This document shows, piece by piece, positions 1 through 7,830 of a stretch of 15,582 nt of DNA. The notes under the pieces were generated by a model. That model searched no databases. It saw only the letters and a list, made by a program, of their open reading frames with translations, and was not told the origin of the DNA. Both the position numbers and the translations under genes were made by a program. This stretch comes from Opitutales bacterium (GTDB taxonomy: Bacteria; Verrucomicrobiota; Verrucomicrobiia; Opitutales; Intestinicryptomonadaceae). Every line of letters starts with the position of its first letter. Position 1 is the first letter of the stretch. The stretch is taken from assembly GCA_021641325.1 (NCBI GenBank), contig JAJXPD010000035.1:1-15582 (forward strand). The letters are read 5' to 3'.

Positions 1-54
1 CCTTTTTTTCTACTTCTTCTACCCTCATCCCACTATCTTTGACGATGAGCGAAA

Positions 55-366
55 ATGTTTTATCCGTTCAACGGCGCAAGTATCTACCTCACAGATGAAC
101 GGGGAAACGTTGACATTTCGGAATCTTTAAAGGACGGGCAGGTTTCCGTTTTTGTCGGGAAAGACGGCTATGATTTAAATTTGTTTACGCGAAATTTCGA
201 ACGGCAAGAAACCCCACAATTATTCATTAAAAAAACCGCAACGCCGAAGATTAAAGAACTACACGTTCGGAAGTCCCCCACCGCAAACGGAGGAAAAAAC
301 GATTTGCTCGACAATTTCTACGAATACTGCGCAAAACAAAAAATAGAACTCAAATGTAAATATTAG
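55..366 (+). CDS. Small hypothetical protein, unknown family
   Basis: This is an open frame for 103 residues that I do not recognise. It has no signal peptide or membrane span, and it looks like a small soluble protein with a basic C-terminal third (many Lys). Two in-frame TGA codons (40-42 and 46-48) lie just before the ATG at 55, so the frame cannot extend upstream. The ribosome-binding site is poor; GATGAG lies close to the start. Base composition is visibly lower in GC than the genes that follow, with A-rich codons such as AAA, TTA and ATT. That could mean transfer, a decaying gene, or the end of a different locus. A second ATG at 45 in another frame opens only 17 codons. It stands apart from the DUF2157 gene, which has its own putative promoter. 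It is probably real because composition and residue use look protein-like, but this is not certain. Confidence 0.5.
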   Translation: MFYPFNGASIYLTDERGNVDISESLKDGQVSVFVGKDGYDLNLFTRNFERQETPQLFIKKTATPKIKELHVRKSPTANGGKNDLLDNFYEYCAKQKIELKCKY

Positions 367-420
367 CACGCACCTCAATGTCCGAAAACAAAACATAGAG
401 AGACAAAAATCGGCTTTTAA

Positions 421-449
421 TTGACATTCGGGGCGGCGGCGCGAATATG
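421..449 (+). promoter_or_regulatory. Putative sigma70-type promoter for the DUF2157 operon
   Basis: A perfect TTGACA (421-426) is followed after 17 bases by AATATG (444-449), which matches TATAAT at only three positions. The implied transcription start falls at about 455-456, on the ATG of the next gene, so the transcript would be leaderless or nearly so. No Shine-Dalgarno sequence precedes that ATG, which fits. The weak -10 makes this tentative. Confidence 0.35.
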
Positions 450-454
450 GGCGC

Positions 455-1816
455 ATGTCATTCGAACGCGAGTTGCTAAAAAGAATTCCGCGCTACGAGG
501 CCGACGGGCTGATTGACCGCGCGGCGGCGGAGAAACTGTCGGCGCATTTGCGGGCGGCGCTCGAAGGCAAAAAGCCCGTTTTCTTCAACGCCGTCTATTT
601 CGCGGGCGCGATTCTTTTGATTGTTTCGTCCTGCCTGTTTGTCCAAAACATTTGGGACGAGCTGTCGGCCGGAATGCGGCTGTTGCTTGCGTTTGTTCCG
701 CTTGTGATATCGGCGACATTCGGGGTTTGCGCGCTGTTGCTGCGTCTGCACCCGCTTTTGCGCGAGGCCGCCGCCGTCGCCAACATTCTCGCGGCTGGCG
801 CGATGCTTTGCCTGATTGCAGCCATTCTGAATTTGGAGGGAAATTTCCGCGATTTCTCCGTTGCGATGATTTCCTTTGCGCTTCCGCTTGTTTTCATTTT
901 CAACTCGCGGGCGGCGGCGGGAATCGCCGCCATTTGGTGCGCGGTGCTCGCAAATCCCTACTCGCGCGATGCGGGCGTTTTCGACGCCCTATTCACCTGC
1001 GCGTGCTTTGCCGCCGTCGGAATCCATGCGTTTCGGAATCGCGCCGAACCGAACGCGCTCAACGCCGTGTTGCGCCTGATTATATGCATATGCACCCCCA
1101 TTTTGGCGGGCGATGCGCTCGAAATTCTTGTTGTCGGAATGTGTCCGCCGGTCGCCTCGGAGGCACTGTCTGACATCGACCACTTCTACGCCGCCGTCTC
1201 GGTTGGAATCGGCGCGGCCATGCTTGCAGTCGGGGCGAAGTCGGGCGATTTCCGCTTCTTGAAAGTTCCGCATCTTTTCGTCGGGCTTTTGATAATGTGC
1301 GGGGCGATGTGCGTTTTGAATGCGCCGAACTCTTACGTCGGCGAGCACGCGATACTTTTGTATTCTCTTCCGCCGCTTGCCGACCTGTTCGGGCTTTCGG
1401 CGGCGGCTGGGTGCATTCTGGTCGGGGCGCTTGCGCTTGCAGTGCTCGCTTGGGGAGTTGCGACGTTCCGCGCGTTGGCGTCCGAAGAGAGGCTGACGGG
1501 CGCGGCGCTTGCGGGCTTCATCTTCCCGCTGTACGCTGCGGCGGGGCTTTTTTGCGGGAACAGATACATACCGTTCATGATTCTTTCAAACGCCGTGTTT
1601 TTCGCCGCCGCCGCGTCGCTCGCCTTTGCGGGAGTGCGGCGGGGGAGTTTTCTGTTGCTTAACGCGGGCGTGGCAATGATTGTCTGGCAGGGGATTCTCC
1701 GCGTGTCGGTAAGCGACGGCGGCATTCTGTTCCGCTCGGCGTTTTTCGGGCTTTGCGGGATTCTGTTGATAGGCGCGAACTACTTTTTGAAGAGGAGGCT
1801 CGACCGTGAAAACTAA
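455..1816 (+). CDS. DUF2157-type polytopic membrane protein
   Basis: The product is 453 residues. A short cytoplasmic N-terminus (about 1-40) contains the pattern typical of DUF2157, IPRYEADGLIDRAAAEKL at 11-28, in which a helix reads 'W/Y..xGLIdxxxAxxL'. About a dozen hydrophobic segments follow, the first at about 46-63 (beginning FNAVYFAGAILLIVSSC), running to near the C-terminus, which ends in a basic cytoplasmic tail (LKRRLDREN). It is an inner-membrane protein of unknown biochemical function. Its length allows a DUF4401-like second half, but I cannot confirm that. The ATG at 455 is the first in the frame after a stop at 422, and the conserved N-terminal helix begins directly after it. 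Its stop codon lies inside the next gene (11-base overlap), and that neighbour is the family's usual partner, which strengthens the call. Confidence 0.8.
   Translation: MSFERELLKRIPRYEADGLIDRAAAEKLSAHLRAALEGKKPVFFNAVYFAGAILLIVSSCLFVQNIWDELSAGMRLLLAFVPLVISATFGVCALLLRLHPLLREAAAVANILAAGAMLCLIAAILNLEGNFRDFSVAMISFALPLVFIFNSRAAAGIAAIWCAVLANPYSRDAGVFDALFTCACFAAVGIHAFRNRAEPNALNAVLRLIICICTPILAGDALEILVVGMCPPVASEALSDIDHFYAAVSVGIGAAMLAVGAKSGDFRFLKVPHLFVGLLIMCGAMCVLNAPNSYVGEHAILLYSLPPLADLFGLSAAAGCILVGALALAVLAWGVATFRALASEERLTGAALAGFIFPLYAAAGLFCGNRYIPFMILSNAVFFAAAASLAFAGVRRGSFLLLNAGVAMIVWQGILRVSVSDGGILFRSAFFGLCGILLIGANYFLKRRLDREN
1793..1798 (+). promoter_or_regulatory. Strong Shine-Dalgarno for the GTG-started gene at 1806
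   Basis: A full AGGAGG lies 7 bases before a GTG start, within the last codons of the upstream gene. It decides the start at 1806 and is the only consensus ribosome-binding site noticed in the window, as most other genes here have weak ones or rely on coupling. Confidence 0.8.
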
Positions 1817-2486
1817 ACTTTTGGCGGCGGCATTCGCGGTGCTCGTGTGCGCCGAAGCGTTTGTGGGGCTTCGCACAATCGGCAAGGCTTCCGACATCGT
1901 GGAGACGGGGACGGAGCTTCGCCTCCCAATCAAACAGGTGAAAAAATCGGACTTCGAAAAGTTCGACCCGACGGAATTTTCGCCGAGAATCGAGCAGATT
2001 TCACTGCCGTACAAAACGGAAATTCCGATTGTCGAAATGCGCCTGCAACGCGGGCGCAAAGACAAGGACTTCCCGTTTAACATCGATTTTTTCGGCAAGC
2101 CCAAAGTGCGTGTCGCCGTTGCGTTCGAGCGCGGTTCTGACGGAATTGCCCGCGCGGTTTCGTATTCGGAAAAACCCGCAGGCGGCGCGTACCTCGACCT
2201 GACGCTTGAAAGCTGCAATTTTGTCCGCTACGAAAACAGCAAAAAGATTCCGCTGGAGCAGCCCGAATTGGAGTTCAAGCAACCGTTTTCGCGCATGGAA
2301 TTTTCAAAAAAGCAGGCGGCGCGGATTGCAAAATACATCGGGGAGAAATACGGCGAATCGACGGACAAAAAATCCCGCAGAGACTACGCGGTATTGCGCG
2401 TAAAAAACGGACGCGCGATTACGGTAGACATCGAAGTAGACGGGGTATCGCTCAAAAAAATCGCGGCGGGAGAATCCGCCAAGTAG
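1806..2486 (+). CDS. GDYXXLXY-family exported protein (degenerate motif)
   Basis: The product is 226 residues. It has an N-terminal signal or anchor (about 4-22, KLLAAAFAVLVCAEAFVGL) followed by a periplasmic domain. Three blocks match the GDYXXLXY family as I know it. First, TGTELRL at 34-40 opens the domain. Second, VRVAVAFERGSDGIARAVSYSEKP (101-124) corresponds to the family's 'vyvvlekgeDGiwraVavsdekP'. Third, YAVLRVKNGRAITVDIEVDG (194-213) is the C-terminal 'v.V..dGrA.i..l.vdG'. The name-giving GDYxxLxY is not preserved: the equivalent stretch reads KSDFEKFDPTEF (47-58). Function is unknown. The gene overlaps the DUF2157 gene by 11 bases, has a GTG start with an excellent ribosome-binding site, and ends with TAG. 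DUF2157, DUF4401 and GDYXXLXY genes commonly sit together, so context supports the assignment. Confidence 0.7.
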   Translation: MKTKLLAAAFAVLVCAEAFVGLRTIGKASDIVETGTELRLPIKQVKKSDFEKFDPTEFSPRIEQISLPYKTEIPIVEMRLQRGRKDKDFPFNIDFFGKPKVRVAVAFERGSDGIARAVSYSEKPAGGAYLDLTLESCNFVRYENSKKIPLEQPELEFKQPFSRMEFSKKQAARIAKYIGEKYGESTDKKSRRDYAVLRVKNGRAITVDIEVDGVSLKKIAAGESAK

Positions 2487-2490
2487 CCGC

Positions 2491-2515
2491 AAAAAAGCCC
2501 CCTTTTCGAAGGCTT
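2491..2515 (-). terminator. Putative intrinsic terminator for the minus-strand leg operon
   Basis: Read on the minus strand, AAGCC (2515-2511) pairs with GGCTT (2499-2495) and the run continues as T into 2491, giving a short stem followed by six T. It lies about 170 bases past the last minus-strand stop codon at 2688 and abuts the end of the plus-strand gene. On the plus strand there is no T-run after the stem, so it would act on minus-strand transcripts only. Bases 2516-2687 hold no gene. They contain a nested inverted repeat (GGCGTT at 2543-2548 with AACGCC at 2573-2578, and CCGA/TCGG inside it). Confidence 0.45.
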
Positions 2516-2687
2516 AAACACCCGCAGCAACTTGGCATTTTCGGCGTTCGGACGTCCCGATTTCGGTCGGCAAACGCCCCGCGCGGCGGAATCAACGCGC
2601 CAACCGCGCCTGCTTTGTCGTCGCGGCGGCGGAGGCGGACTCCGCGTTTCGGAATCGCGCCGAGCCCGCACGCCGCCCCAAGCCGCG

Positions 2688-3956
2688 CTATTGCGGCCGC
2701 CATTCGAGGGTGAGTTTTTCGAGCAGTTTTGCGACCGCCGCGACGTTCTTTTCGCGGTCGAAGTCTTTCACCATTTTCTTGTAGTCGTCTACGACAACCC
2801 CGTAGCCGAGGCATTTGTAGAATTTGTCGAACTCGCGCTGCAATTCGGCGTGGTCTATTTTATAATTCAGAATGTCGCCAATCTTGAAATCGGGCGAGTA
2901 CACGAACGCTCCGGGAAAGCGTTTATACCACGCCTGCCCGAACGTAAGCACGTTTCTGCCGCCCGTGAGAGCCTCCCAGCCCGCCGTGCCCGTGATTGTC
3001 GCGACGAATTTCGAGTTTGCGATAAGCTCGTAGGTGGACGTTTCGTTCGGAACGAGCTTTGCGTTTTTTAGCATTTTCAGACGCTGGAAGAAACAGCGTC
3101 CGCGCCTGAATTCGTCCTGATAGGGGTTCTCCTTGACGTACACAAACCAGCCTTCGGGCAGAAGCTCCGACACGCGCTCGATTGCCAGCATTTGGTCGCG
3201 GTAGACGCCGCCGAGCGAATCGGTCGTCATTTCGGGTTGGAGGTGGAGCGGGAAGTAGACGAAGTTCGCCTTCAAGTCTATGTCTTTCGAGACCGTCCGC
3301 GCCATGCGCCTGTGGTACATGAACGTGTACGGCAGTTTTATGAGGTTCACAACCGACATGTACAGGTGCCTTATCACGCGGATATTCTTGAAAATCCCCA
3401 CGCGCAGGTAGTTTTTGCGCATGTAGAAAAGGTCCTTTTTGAACTTCTTTTCGATGGTGAAAGTGTCGTCGCCCATTTTCATCATGTGGGCGGGATCGCC
3501 GAGTTTCTCGACGGAATCGCAGTACATGACGCGGTTGGGGAAAAGCGTCTGGTGGAAGAGCACGTTTTTTACGCCCATCGCCTTTGCGATTGCGTAGAAA
3601 ACGATGTCGGGGCCGATGTGAGGAATGTTGTCGAAGAAAATTGCGTCGGGCTTTTCGTCCTTGACGAGGTTGTAGAAATACTGGAAGTAGATGTTGAAAT
3701 AGTCTACGTAGTCGTAGAATTTTTCGGGGCGCAGGTAAATCTGCTTGGGGCGGTTGCGACTTGCGAAATACTGCGGAAGGTATTTGTACGCCTCCTCGTA
3801 GACGCACTTGTCGTAGGGCTTGTAGGAGTCGAGGGGAATCCTGCAATTATTCAGCGCGGAGCGGCTGCAAAAGCAATGCGAAACCTTGACGTTGCCGAGC
3901 TTTTCGACGGCTTCGGCAATTTCGTTGCTGAACCCCCAGAGAATTATGTTTTTCAT
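2688..3956 (-). CDS. KpsS-like capsule glycosyltransferase, candidate nonulosonate transferase
   Basis: The product is 422 residues, predicted cytosolic with possible membrane association. The C-terminal half resembles the capsule polysaccharide synthesis family (PF05159-like): FVYFPLHLQPEMTT at 232-245, a lysine-rich 'YVKENPYQ' strand at 273-280, and STYELIANSKFVAT then ITGTAGWEALTGG at 307-333, which is the usual nucleotide-sugar-side 'SxxE..T..Gt.gwEAl..G.p' arrangement. The N-terminal half (PDAIFFDNIPHIGPDIV, 103-119) looks like the acceptor-side Rossmann-like domain. It is the last gene of the nonulosonate run. Its ATG overlaps the legF stop by four bases (ATGA), and AGGA precedes the start. 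Because it directly follows the CMP-sugar synthetase, its likely donor is CMP-nonulosonate. That is inference from position, since no signature proves the donor. Confidence 0.7.
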   Translation of the reverse strand: MKNIILWGFSNEIAEAVEKLGNVKVSHCFCSRSALNNCRIPLDSYKPYDKCVYEEAYKYLPQYFASRNRPKQIYLRPEKFYDYVDYFNIYFQYFYNLVKDEKPDAIFFDNIPHIGPDIVFYAIAKAMGVKNVLFHQTLFPNRVMYCDSVEKLGDPAHMMKMGDDTFTIEKKFKKDLFYMRKNYLRVGIFKNIRVIRHLYMSVVNLIKLPYTFMYHRRMARTVSKDIDLKANFVYFPLHLQPEMTTDSLGGVYRDQMLAIERVSELLPEGWFVYVKENPYQDEFRRGRCFFQRLKMLKNAKLVPNETSTYELIANSKFVATITGTAGWEALTGGRNVLTFGQAWYKRFPGAFVYSPDFKIGDILNYKIDHAELQREFDKFYKCLGYGVVVDDYKKMVKDFDREKNVAAVAKLLEKLTLEWRPQ

Positions 3957-4648
3957 TTTGTCCTGTTTTTTAAAATTGTTTCGGCGAGGGCGAAGTCGAT
4001 TTCCGTGTCTATGTCGACCGACTCCTCCGCGGGCATTATGTACGCGTAGGAATCGAGCGAGAACAAATCGAGCTTCGGCTCCACGAATTTTGTCCAGACT
4101 ATATACATCGCGCCGTTGATTGTATAGTATTTTTCTATTTTCTGGCGCGGTTTGTTTGCGTACTCCGAATTTACGAAGCCGCGCGTGGAGAGGTTTTCGG
4201 GGAGCGTGTTAATCCATTTGAGCGAGTGCGGGAACTCGGAAAGCCCCACGACCGCCTCTGCGCGTTTTTCGAAAAACAGCCCGAACGCTTCGCGGATATT
4301 CTCCGCCGTGCGCAGGGGCGAAGTGGGTTGCAGAAGCGCGACGATGTCGTAGCGCGTTTCGAGCTTCGAGAGCGTCTCAGCCACGACGCTCCACGACGAC
4401 GCGCCGTCGGTTGACGTTTCAGCCGAGCGCAGAAACGGAACTTCCGCGCCGTATTCGCGCCCGATTTCCGCGTACTTTGGGCTGTCGGTCGAAAGCAGCA
4501 CGGCGTCGAACGCGCCGCTTTCGCGGGCGGCTCGCACCGTGTGGGCGAGGAGCGGCACGCCGCAGAGCGGCTTGATGTTTTTGTCTTTCAAGCCCTTCGA
4601 GCCGCTTCTTGCGGGAATGATTGCCGCTATTTTTTTCCCGTTTAGCAT
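3953..4648 (-). CDS. legF: CMP-nonulosonate cytidylyltransferase (LegF/NeuA family)
   Basis: The 231-residue product is normal for the single-domain family. It transfers CMP from CTP to a nonulosonic acid to form the CMP-sugar donor. The N-terminal CTP-binding signature IIPARSGSKG is at 10-19, followed by KNI (23-25). LLSTDS is at 51-56, LLQPTSPLR at 105-113, NGAMYI at 178-183, and the metal/substrate-end motif SVDIDTEIDF at 210-219. All of these fit acylneuraminate cytidylyltransferases. Sequence alone does not separate NeuA, PseF and LegF. LegF is preferred because legB and a CBS/nucleotidyltransferase gene lie in the same operon. The ATG at 4648 is one base after the upstream stop (TGACATG) and there is no Shine-Dalgarno, so translation probably depends on reinitiation. 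Confidence 0.88.
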   Translation of the reverse strand: MLNGKKIAAIIPARSGSKGLKDKNIKPLCGVPLLAHTVRAARESGAFDAVLLSTDSPKYAEIGREYGAEVPFLRSAETSTDGASSWSVVAETLSKLETRYDIVALLQPTSPLRTAENIREAFGLFFEKRAEAVVGLSEFPHSLKWINTLPENLSTRGFVNSEYANKPRQKIEKYYTINGAMYIVWTKFVEPKLDLFSLDSYAYIMPAEESVDIDTEIDFALAETILKNRTK

Positions 4649-4649
4649 G

Positions 4650-5696
4650 TCAGAATTTTATATAGTTTATGTCGTTTTTCGCCTTGGAATAATTCTGCGC
4701 CGTGCCGATGTCGAGCCAGTAGCCGACAATCGGGAAGTACGAGACCTTGCCGCCGTTCTCGACGAGCTTTTCAATCATGTCGGTCGCGTTGTAGGGCGAA
4801 TCGGGCGGAATGGAGTCTACGAGTTTTCTGCCGAACAGGTATATCCCCGCGTTCGAATAGTAGTTGTATGTGGGCTTTTCGGTAAAGCCGCGAATCATGT
4901 TCCCCGACGTTTCCAGAACGGCGTAGGGAATGTCCACTTTCATCGTGAACGCCGCAACGCTCATGTCGGCAAAGCTCTCCTTGTATTTTGCAAAGAAGTC
5001 CTCGAAGTCTATGTTCGTCAGGATGTCGGCGTTAATCACCAGAATGTCGTCGTTGCGGAACTCCTTTGCGAGCCTTACCGAGCCGATTGTACCCAGCGGC
5101 GCGTCCTCCTCGATGAAGTCGATGTTCAAATCGGCGTACCTGTCGGTAAGGTAGTCTATAATCTGCCCCTTCAAGTGGTTTACGGAAATGTGGAAATTCT
5201 CCACGCCGTACGACGCCAGCCGCTCTATGTTGTGGGCGATAATCGGCTTGTCGCGCAGGGGAAGCATGGGCTTGGGAATGTCGTTCGTGTAGGGTTGCAG
5301 GCGGATTCCCCTGCCGCCCGCCATGATTACCGCGTCAACCGGCAGGCACGTGCGCTTGGCGTTGAGGTTGAGAATGCCCAGCAGTTTGCCGTCGGGCGAA
5401 ACGTGCGGAATGAGGCGCAGGTTGAGAGCCTTGAACTCGCCGATTTTCTTGTAGTCGCGCTTGTCCAAAAGGTAGTGGAATTTTTTGTTCATCACGCCGT
5501 CTATGCGCGAGTCGAGCGTAGCCCCCGCCACGAGGTTGCGGCGAATGTCGCCGTCGGTCACGCTGCCGAGAACCCTGCCGTCGGGCGAGACCACAAACAG
5601 CACGAGCGGCATTCCGCCCGCGATTTTGTTCATCTTGCCGAGCGTCTCCAAAATTGTGGCGTTCGAGCCTACGAGGTGTGAGTCGAGTTCGTTCAT
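4650..5696 (-). CDS. ptmE: CBS-pair sugar-1-phosphate nucleotidyltransferase (PtmE-like)
   Basis: The product is 348 residues. A CBS pair occupies about 1-120 (LVLFVVSPDGRVLGSVTDGD at 31-50; second repeat ending PDGKLLGILNLN at 101-112). A sugar-phosphate nucleotidyltransferase domain follows, with MAGGRGIRLQPYT at 125-137, PKPMLPL at 141-147, EDAPLGTIGSVR at 197-208 and NADIL at 222-226, which are the G-rich phosphate loop, the lysine motif and the Asp metal ligand. Proteins of this architecture in legionaminic loci make GDP-glucosamine from GlcN-1-P (PtmE in Campylobacter). The open frame runs 100 codons further upstream, but that part lies over legG and has no domain similarity. The ATG at 5696 makes the usual ATGA overlap with the legG stop, so I place the start there. 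No Shine-Dalgarno is visible. Confidence 0.87.
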   Translation of the reverse strand: MNELDSHLVGSNATILETLGKMNKIAGGMPLVLFVVSPDGRVLGSVTDGDIRRNLVAGATLDSRIDGVMNKKFHYLLDKRDYKKIGEFKALNLRLIPHVSPDGKLLGILNLNAKRTCLPVDAVIMAGGRGIRLQPYTNDIPKPMLPLRDKPIIAHNIERLASYGVENFHISVNHLKGQIIDYLTDRYADLNIDFIEEDAPLGTIGSVRLAKEFRNDDILVINADILTNIDFEDFFAKYKESFADMSVAAFTMKVDIPYAVLETSGNMIRGFTEKPTYNYYSNAGIYLFGRKLVDSIPPDSPYNATDMIEKLVENGGKVSYFPIVGYWLDIGTAQNYSKAKNDINYIKF

Positions 5697-6841
5697 AAGT
5701 CGAAAAATATTTTCTTTCCGCCGAGCTTCGGCGTTTCCGAAAGCAGTTTGTCGGCGATGAGTTTTGCCGTGGGTTTGCCGCCGTAGGGACTTTTGACTTT
5801 CGCAAGAACCGCGGCGAAGTCCGCGCTTAGAGCGGTGTCGAGAGCGCGGGAAATCGACGCGGCGTCGGGCTTGCAGTCTATGATTGAGGGCGTGCGCACG
5901 CGCCCGTCCTGCCTGCTGCCGACGTTCACCGTGGCGCGTTTGAAAGACGGCGCTTCTATTATCCCGCTCGACGAATTGCCCACAACCGCCGCGCAATATT
6001 TCATCATGCTTAGATAGTTCCGCACGCCGAGGCTTCCCGATACTTTTATTTTGTCGGGGTATTTCTTTGCGTAGCGCGAAAGCAGCGCATTGAGCCTGCG
6101 CGAACCTGTATCGGCGTTCGGATACGTGAAAAGCGACGTGTAGCCACCGCGCCCGACAAGCGCGTCGAGCAGCGCGCGCATCTGCGCCTCCTGCGAATCG
6201 GTTTCCGTGGTTATGGGGTGGAATGTCGCAAGAAACGTTTTCGACGCTTCGGCGACCCCCGCAACGCGCTCTATTTCGCGCTTCGAAAGCAGCGGAATTT
6301 TGCGGATATTCTCAACGCCCAAAGCTCCGACGTCGAATACGGTTTTCGGATTCTCGCCGAGCTGTATGATTCTTTTGCGGTACTGGGCGCAGGCAGCGAA
6401 ATGCAGCGACGCCATTTTCGTAATCGCGTGCCTGAACGCGTCGTCGAATGCCCCGTATGTAAGCTCGCCGCCGTGAATGTGCGCAATCGGCACTCCGAGC
6501 GCGCAGCACGCGGCGGCAACCGAAAGAGACTCGTACCTGTCGCCCAAAATCACCGCGATGTCGGGCTTTATTTTCGAAACCGCCCGCCCGACTTTCGAAA
6601 GCGCGTTCGCCATGGTGTCGAGCACTCCGAATTTTGTGTCGCCCGCGCAAATGCGCACGCGGGCGGCGATTTCAACGCCGTCGCCCTCGATTTCGCGCAC
6701 GGTGTACCCGTAGCTTTTTTCGAGGTGAGAACCTGTCGCAAGCACCGAAAGTTCGACGTTTTTTCTTGCGCGAAGCTCGAAAATCAGCCCCCTTAAAAGT
6801 CCGTATTCGGAGCGGGCGGCGGTAATGACGCAGATTTTCAT
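5693..6841 (-). CDS. legG: Hydrolysing NDP-sugar 2-epimerase (LegG/NeuC family)
   Basis: The product is 382 residues, the standard family length. It releases NDP from a 2-acetamido sugar nucleotide with inversion at C2, giving the free mannosamine-type sugar used by the synthase. Visible signatures are GSHLEKSYGYT (38-48), LGDRYES (99-105), the histidine/glutamate block with HIHGGELTYG at 121-130 and RHAITK at 137-142, and GNSSSGIIEAPSF (288-300), which binds the nucleotide phosphates. The frame opens 21 codons earlier at 6904, but those residues overlap legI and are arginine-rich nonsense. The ATG at 6841 is adjacent to the conserved MKICVITAARSEYG start and overlaps the legI stop as ATGA. 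NeuC (UDP-GlcNAc) and LegG are not separable by eye; the neighbouring genes favour LegG. Confidence 0.88.
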   Translation of the reverse strand: MKICVITAARSEYGLLRGLIFELRARKNVELSVLATGSHLEKSYGYTVREIEGDGVEIAARVRICAGDTKFGVLDTMANALSKVGRAVSKIKPDIAVILGDRYESLSVAAACCALGVPIAHIHGGELTYGAFDDAFRHAITKMASLHFAACAQYRKRIIQLGENPKTVFDVGALGVENIRKIPLLSKREIERVAGVAEASKTFLATFHPITTETDSQEAQMRALLDALVGRGGYTSLFTYPNADTGSRRLNALLSRYAKKYPDKIKVSGSLGVRNYLSMMKYCAAVVGNSSSGIIEAPSFKRATVNVGSRQDGRVRTPSIIDCKPDAASISRALDTALSADFAAVLAKVKSPYGGKPTAKLIADKLLSETPKLGGKKIFFDL

Positions 6842-7830
6842 AGGACAATCCGTTCGTTTTTTTCGAAGTCGCGCGGCGCGGGTTTCCCGACGACCGAATC
6901 CCACTTCATGGGCGAAATTCCCGTGGCGGGGCGTTTCGTCGCAAGGTTCGCGTCGCTAAAAAGCTCGCCCTTTTTGATGCGACTTTTTGCGACGATTGAC
7001 TTCCGCGCAACCGCCGCGTTCTTCGCCTCCACAGCCGACGGACGCTTTGCGCCGTCGCCCAGCGCCGCCGAAACGTTGCGGATTGACGACACCATCTGTT
7101 TCAGCTCGTCGGGTTCGAGGCTCGCCTTGTGATCCGGCCCGTCCATTTCGCGCGAGAGCGTAAAATGCTTTTCGATAATCTCCGCCCCAAGCGCGACCGC
7201 CGCAACCGACACCTCTATTCCGCGCGTGTGGTCGGAATACCCAACGGGCAGGCGAAAGCGGCGCTTCATGGCAAGCATTGCGTTCAGATTCACGGCGTCG
7301 AAGGGGCACGGATATTCGGTCGTGCAGTGCAGGAGCGATACTTTGCAGTCGCGCAGAACTTTCAGCGCAGCCGAAATCTCCGCAAGAGTCGCCATTCCCG
7401 TCGAGAGAATTACCGCGCGCCCGAACGAATTTATCTTGCGCAAATACGGCAGGTTCGTGATTTCGCCCGACGGTATCTTGAAAATCGGCATGCCAAGCTT
7501 GCTGAGAAAATCCGCGCTGTCGCAGTCGAACGGCGACGACAGGAAAAGTATCCCGCGCTTTCGGCAGTAGGCTTTAAGCATGCGCGTGTCGGACTTCGAA
7601 AGTTCGAGCTTTTTGAGCATTTCGTACTGGCTCTCCGCGCGGTTTTTCGCGTTCCGCTTTTGGTAGTCAGCCTTGGGGGCGTCGGGCTCGACCAAGTCGG
7701 CGGCCTTGAAAGTCTGGAATTTCACGGCGTCGCAGCCGGCGTCCGCCGCGGCGTCGATAAGCCGCTTGGCAAGCTCCGCGCTTCCGTTGTGGTTTACGCC
7801 GGCCTCGGCTATGACAAACACCGCGCTCAT
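6838..7830 (-). CDS. legI: Nonulosonic acid synthase (LegI/NeuB family)
   Basis: The product is 330 residues. It condenses phosphoenolpyruvate with the mannosamine-type sugar to give the nine-carbon acid. The TIM-barrel NeuB domain shows IAEAGVNHNGS (7-17), VKFQTFK (36-42), FLSSPFD (96-102), KIPSGEITNLPYL (118-130), LSTGMA (142-147), LLHCTTEYP (167-175), GYSDHT (197-202) and EKHFTL (220-225). A C-terminal SAF/antifreeze-like domain (about 273-330) completes the fold. The frame extends 240 codons upstream, but that part is the shadow of the acyltransferase gene. The ATG at 7830 forms an ATGA overlap with the upstream stop and sits directly before the conserved N-terminus. Legionaminic and sialic acid synthases are not separable by these motifs alone. 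Confidence 0.9.
   Translation of the reverse strand: MSAVFVIAEAGVNHNGSAELAKRLIDAAADAGCDAVKFQTFKAADLVEPDAPKADYQKRNAKNRAESQYEMLKKLELSKSDTRMLKAYCRKRGILFLSSPFDCDSADFLSKLGMPIFKIPSGEITNLPYLRKINSFGRAVILSTGMATLAEISAALKVLRDCKVSLLHCTTEYPCPFDAVNLNAMLAMKRRFRLPVGYSDHTRGIEVSVAAVALGAEIIEKHFTLSREMDGPDHKASLEPDELKQMVSSIRNVSAALGDGAKRPSAVEAKNAAVARKSIVAKSRIKKGELFSDANLATKRPATGISPMKWDSVVGKPAPRDFEKNERIVL

Noticed and set aside
4539..5681. A 380-codon plus-strand open frame over ptmE
   Set aside because: It is a shadow of the nucleotidyltransferase gene; the residues are a Val/Arg-rich pattern typical of antisense frames in GC-rich genes.
5697..5996. Extended N-terminus of the ptmE frame
   Set aside because: It overlaps legG and is low-complexity basic sequence; the ATGA overlap at 5696 is the better start.
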